Origin: an uncultured Hyphomicrobiales bacterium
GTDB lineage: Bacteria > Pseudomonadota > Alphaproteobacteria > Rhizobiales > Ancalomicrobiaceae
Reading direction: 5' to 3'
Length of the DNA stretch: 64,000 nt
NCBI GenBank assembly: GCA_903930435.1
Contig: CAIYYN010000030.1
Location: 62,001-126,000, forward strand
The notes beneath the pieces were generated by a model that saw nothing but the letters and a program-made list of their open reading frames with translations, searched no databases and was not told where the DNA came from. Every line of letters starts with the position of its first letter. Positions within the stretch are counted from its first letter, which is position 1. This document shows, piece after piece, positions 61,785 through 64,000 of this stretch. The position numbers and the translations under genes are program-made.

Positions 61785-62756
61785 ATGTCGTTCTCGCTTG
61801 ATCCGGATGTCTTTCGTGCTGACGCGATTGCGCCGGAAACCCTGGCACTCAACGCTGACATCATTGCCAAGCTGGATGCGGCCCCGGATCCCTGGAGCAT
61901 CGAGTTGAGCGTGGTCAGGGATCGCCGGGCCCTGGGACTGGGACCCTTTGGGCCTGTGCTGCGCTGCGAGCATGCGGAAATGATTTCGATCAATGGTCCG
62001 CACGGCGAGATTCCCCTGCGGATCATCAGGCCAGCGAGCGGTCCGATCAGGGGCGTGTATTTCCACATTCACGGCGGCGGCTGGGTTCTGGGTGCCTGCG
62101 ACCAGCAGGATCCACGACTGGAGCGGATCGCCAACAACTGTGGGCTGGCGGTCGTTTCGGTCGAATACCGTCTCGCCCCCGAGCATCCCTATCCGCAGGG
62201 ACCGGATGATTGCGAAGCTGCTGCGCTCTGGCTGGTCAAGGCCGCGCCATCGCTGTTTGGAACATCGCTCCTGACGATCGGCGGCGAGAGCGCGGGCGCC
62301 CATCTGAGCGTGGTCACCCTTTTGCGGCTTCGCGACAAGTACCGACTGACACCCTTCATGGCTGCGAACCTGATTGCGGGCTGCTTTGACCTCGCTTTGA
62401 CGCCGAGCGCGAAAGCGTTCGGACTAACGCGCCTGATCCTGTCGACACGGAACATTGAAATGTTTGTCCGGCATTTCCTGGTGCATGGCGGCTCGACCAG
62501 CGATCCGGACATATCACCCCTCAGGGCAGATTTGACTGGATTGCCACTGGCCCTGTTCTCGGTTGGGACCCGGGATGCCCTGCTCGATGATTCCCTCTTC
62601 ATGGCCTCTCGCTGGACGGCGGCTGGCAACACGGCGGAGCTGGCCGTCTATCCCGGCGGCTGCCACGTCTTCCAGCAGTTTGATTTTCCGTTGGCAGAAG
62701 AGAGCTTGCAGCGGATTGACCAGTTCCTGATCGGTACGACGGGGTGCATGGCGTGA
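61785..62756 (+). CDS. Alpha/beta-hydrolase, HSL-family carboxylesterase
   Basis: 323 aa from the ATG at 61785, with AAGGAAGG upstream. It is a hormone-sensitive-lipase-like esterase: oxyanion motif HIHGGGWVLGA, nucleophile elbow GGESAGAHLS, acid in DALLDDSLF and catalytic His in GGCHVFQ. It likely hydrolyses short-chain esters. Divergent from the antiporter and coupled to the downstream hotdog-fold gene (GTGA overlap). Confidence 0.93.
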   Translation: MSFSLDPDVFRADAIAPETLALNADIIAKLDAAPDPWSIELSVVRDRRALGLGPFGPVLRCEHAEMISINGPHGEIPLRIIRPASGPIRGVYFHIHGGGWVLGACDQQDPRLERIANNCGLAVVSVEYRLAPEHPYPQGPDDCEAAALWLVKAAPSLFGTSLLTIGGESAGAHLSVVTLLRLRDKYRLTPFMAANLIAGCFDLALTPSAKAFGLTRLILSTRNIEMFVRHFLVHGGSTSDPDISPLRADLTGLPLALFSVGTRDALLDDSLFMASRWTAAGNTAELAVYPGGCHVFQQFDFPLAEESLQRIDQFLIGTTGCMA

Positions 62757-63667
62757 GCACTACAATGAGTTCGGAATTCAGCGGCGAGATTTCACATCGC
62801 GGCATCGTCAACACGCCTGAATGCGACGAAAACGGGCATATGAACGTCCAGTTTTATTGGGCGCGCTTCGCGAATGCGGACGCCCAGTTCCGGCTCATTC
62901 AGGGACTCGACGATGTTGCGGAAACCGATTTTAAACGCATCAGCCGTCATGTCCGCTATCACGCGGAACTGCATGGGGCACATGGTCTCCATATCCTGTC
63001 CCGCTTTGCCATTGATCACACTGATCGTCTCCATGTCCTGCACCAGATGATCGCCTCAGATCGGGCTGTCGTCTCGGCAACTGCCCTTGACAGGATCAGC
63101 CTGTCACCAACGCTTGAAGCCGCTATCCGGGCACGCGTTCCGCTTGAGATGATCCCGGCGAACGCCTTGCCCCGCAGTCTCACACGCCCGGACTCATTAT
63201 TTCCCCAGTCTGAAGCCGATTGGGTCGCCAATGGTGCCTCCCTGACCTGCCGGGCCATGATCGAACCGCAACTGACGGATCGGAACGGGAACCTGTCGGA
63301 TCGGGGCTTCGTCGGCCTGAGTGTCGAGGCTGCACCTGCGACCTGGTCCCTCGGCGGCTTTCAACAAGATGCTCTCGCCGAGCGCGGACTGGGACGGGTT
63401 GCGCTGGAAAAACGGCTCGTCATCCATCAGCGCCCCAAATCTGGCGACCTCGTCCACATCCGGTCGCGCATTGTGGCTGCTGAACGGGTTACCTTTTCCG
63501 CCCGCCATCATTACTACGACAGCCGGACAGGGTTGTTCTTTGCGAGCGTGGACGTAACTCTTCTGCCGATGGATCTCACGCTGCGCAAGGGCGTCGCCTT
63601 GCCCGATGATGTACGGTCCCGCATGCAGGAGCTTGCAAGAGGGTTAACAGGCTCAAATCCCGACTAA
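62753..63667 (+). CDS. Double-hotdog thioesterase-like protein
   Basis: 304 aa from a GTG at 62753 that shares GTGA with the esterase stop; the ATG at 62765 is an alternative. Two hotdog-like halves can be seen: NTPECDENGHMNVQFYWARF with YHAELHGAHGLHILSRF, then FVGLSVEAAP and RLVIHQRPKSGDLVHIRS. The first half contains the 4HBT-type DENGHMN pattern. It may process the product of the upstream esterase or act on acyl-CoA; the substrate is unknown. Confidence 0.8.
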   Translation: MSTTMSSEFSGEISHRGIVNTPECDENGHMNVQFYWARFANADAQFRLIQGLDDVAETDFKRISRHVRYHAELHGAHGLHILSRFAIDHTDRLHVLHQMIASDRAVVSATALDRISLSPTLEAAIRARVPLEMIPANALPRSLTRPDSLFPQSEADWVANGASLTCRAMIEPQLTDRNGNLSDRGFVGLSVEAAPATWSLGGFQQDALAERGLGRVALEKRLVIHQRPKSGDLVHIRSRIVAAERVTFSARHHYYDSRTGLFFASVDVTLLPMDLTLRKGVALPDDVRSRMQELARGLTGSNPD

Positions 63668-63935
63668 CCGCAAGGCATTGCCCCCAAAGCCAGCCGTTTC
63701 TGCTGCGATCTGGCTGGAATTGCTCCACAGTCGCGGCTCGAATTGTCACCTTATCGCCGTAAATTCGCGGCAGATGAAGAGTGAATGTGTTGCACCCCAT
63801 TGAATGACGCCTGTCAGCCAGCTATGACGTCGCGCATATTGGTGACGGTGTCAGCCTGATATGCCGCGACGAATTGACGGGTACCTCGTCATCGCGAACG
63901 CTGAAATGTCGATCGATCGGTCGGGAAGGACGAAC

Positions 63936-64000
63936 ATGGAACGCATCAAGGGTCTTGCCAAGCGCGTGATTGTAATGATCGCAACGGCGATGATGACTGT
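63936..64000 (+). CDS. Start of a secreted or membrane protein (truncated by window end)
   Basis: The ATG at 63936 follows GGAAGGA by 5 nt. The first residues, MERIKGLAKRVIVMIATAMM, look like a signal peptide or membrane anchor: basic N-region and then a hydrophobic stretch. Only 21 complete codons are seen, so nothing more can be said. Confidence 0.6.
   Translation, partial: MERIKGLAKRVIVMIATAMMT

Overview
The window comes from the chromosome of an alphaproteobacterium, most likely Hyphomicrobiales (Rhizobiales). The evidence is an ALAS-type hemA, a plant/alphaproteobacterial-type gshA, fixLJ with a FixK-like Crp/Fnr regulator, cbb3 oxidase genes in the order ccoNOQP and ccoGHIS, a cytochrome-c-fused urate hydroxylase (puuD) and a DUF1127 protein. 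Coding density is high. I recognised no tRNA, rRNA, insertion sequence, prophage or CRISPR array.

Layout: 1-6.4 kb holds a truncated universal stress protein, an atypical SDR, xseA, a small DNA glycosylase, rsmE, hemA and a single-domain response regulator. 6.5-21 kb is one long plus-strand purine-catabolism operon: hiuH, xdhABC, a nucleoside-type ABC transporter (ATPase and two permeases, no binding protein), puuD, uraD, an allantoate amidohydrolase, guanine deaminase and a glycerate kinase. It covers guanine -> xanthine -> urate -> hydroxyisourate -> OHCU -> allantoin, then allantoate -> glyoxylate/glycerate, but contains no allantoinase. 21-34.7 kb is mixed: an APH/P-loop kinase fusion, a short conserved protein of unknown function, a ThDP enzyme, LysR, DUF1127, DUF937, DoxX, gshA, an HscC-type Hsp70 with a membrane J-like partner, a PuuE-like deacetylase and a DUF3828-like secreted protein.

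34.7-53 kb is a microaerobic respiration region. It has ccoGHIS and ccoNOQP on the minus strand, separated by a NitT/TauT-type ABC transporter, a NIPSNAP protein and a degenerate peptide deformylase. These are followed by hemN, ybaK, a cysteine-rich FixK-like regulator, an orphan receiver protein, fixJ and fixL with an intact haem-PAS signature. 53-58.8 kb holds an aminotransferase and a CrbS/CrbR-like (SLC5-histidine kinase plus LuxR-type regulator) system. 58.8-64 kb holds two FHA-domain genes after an AT-rich gap, a CPA2 antiporter, an HSL-family esterase, a hotdog-fold protein and the start of a secreted protein.

The main cross-cutting observation is a set of six FNR/FixK-type boxes (TTGAN-N4-RTCAA) upstream of the stress protein, hemA, the unknown protein at 22668, ccoG, ccoN and hemN. 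In several, a -10-like hexamer sits where a class II promoter (box centred near -41.5) would place it. The window therefore seems to contain an oxygen sensor (FixLJ), the likely relay (FixK) and many targets: oxidase, its assembly factors, haem synthesis by two enzymes, a stress protein and one unknown protein.
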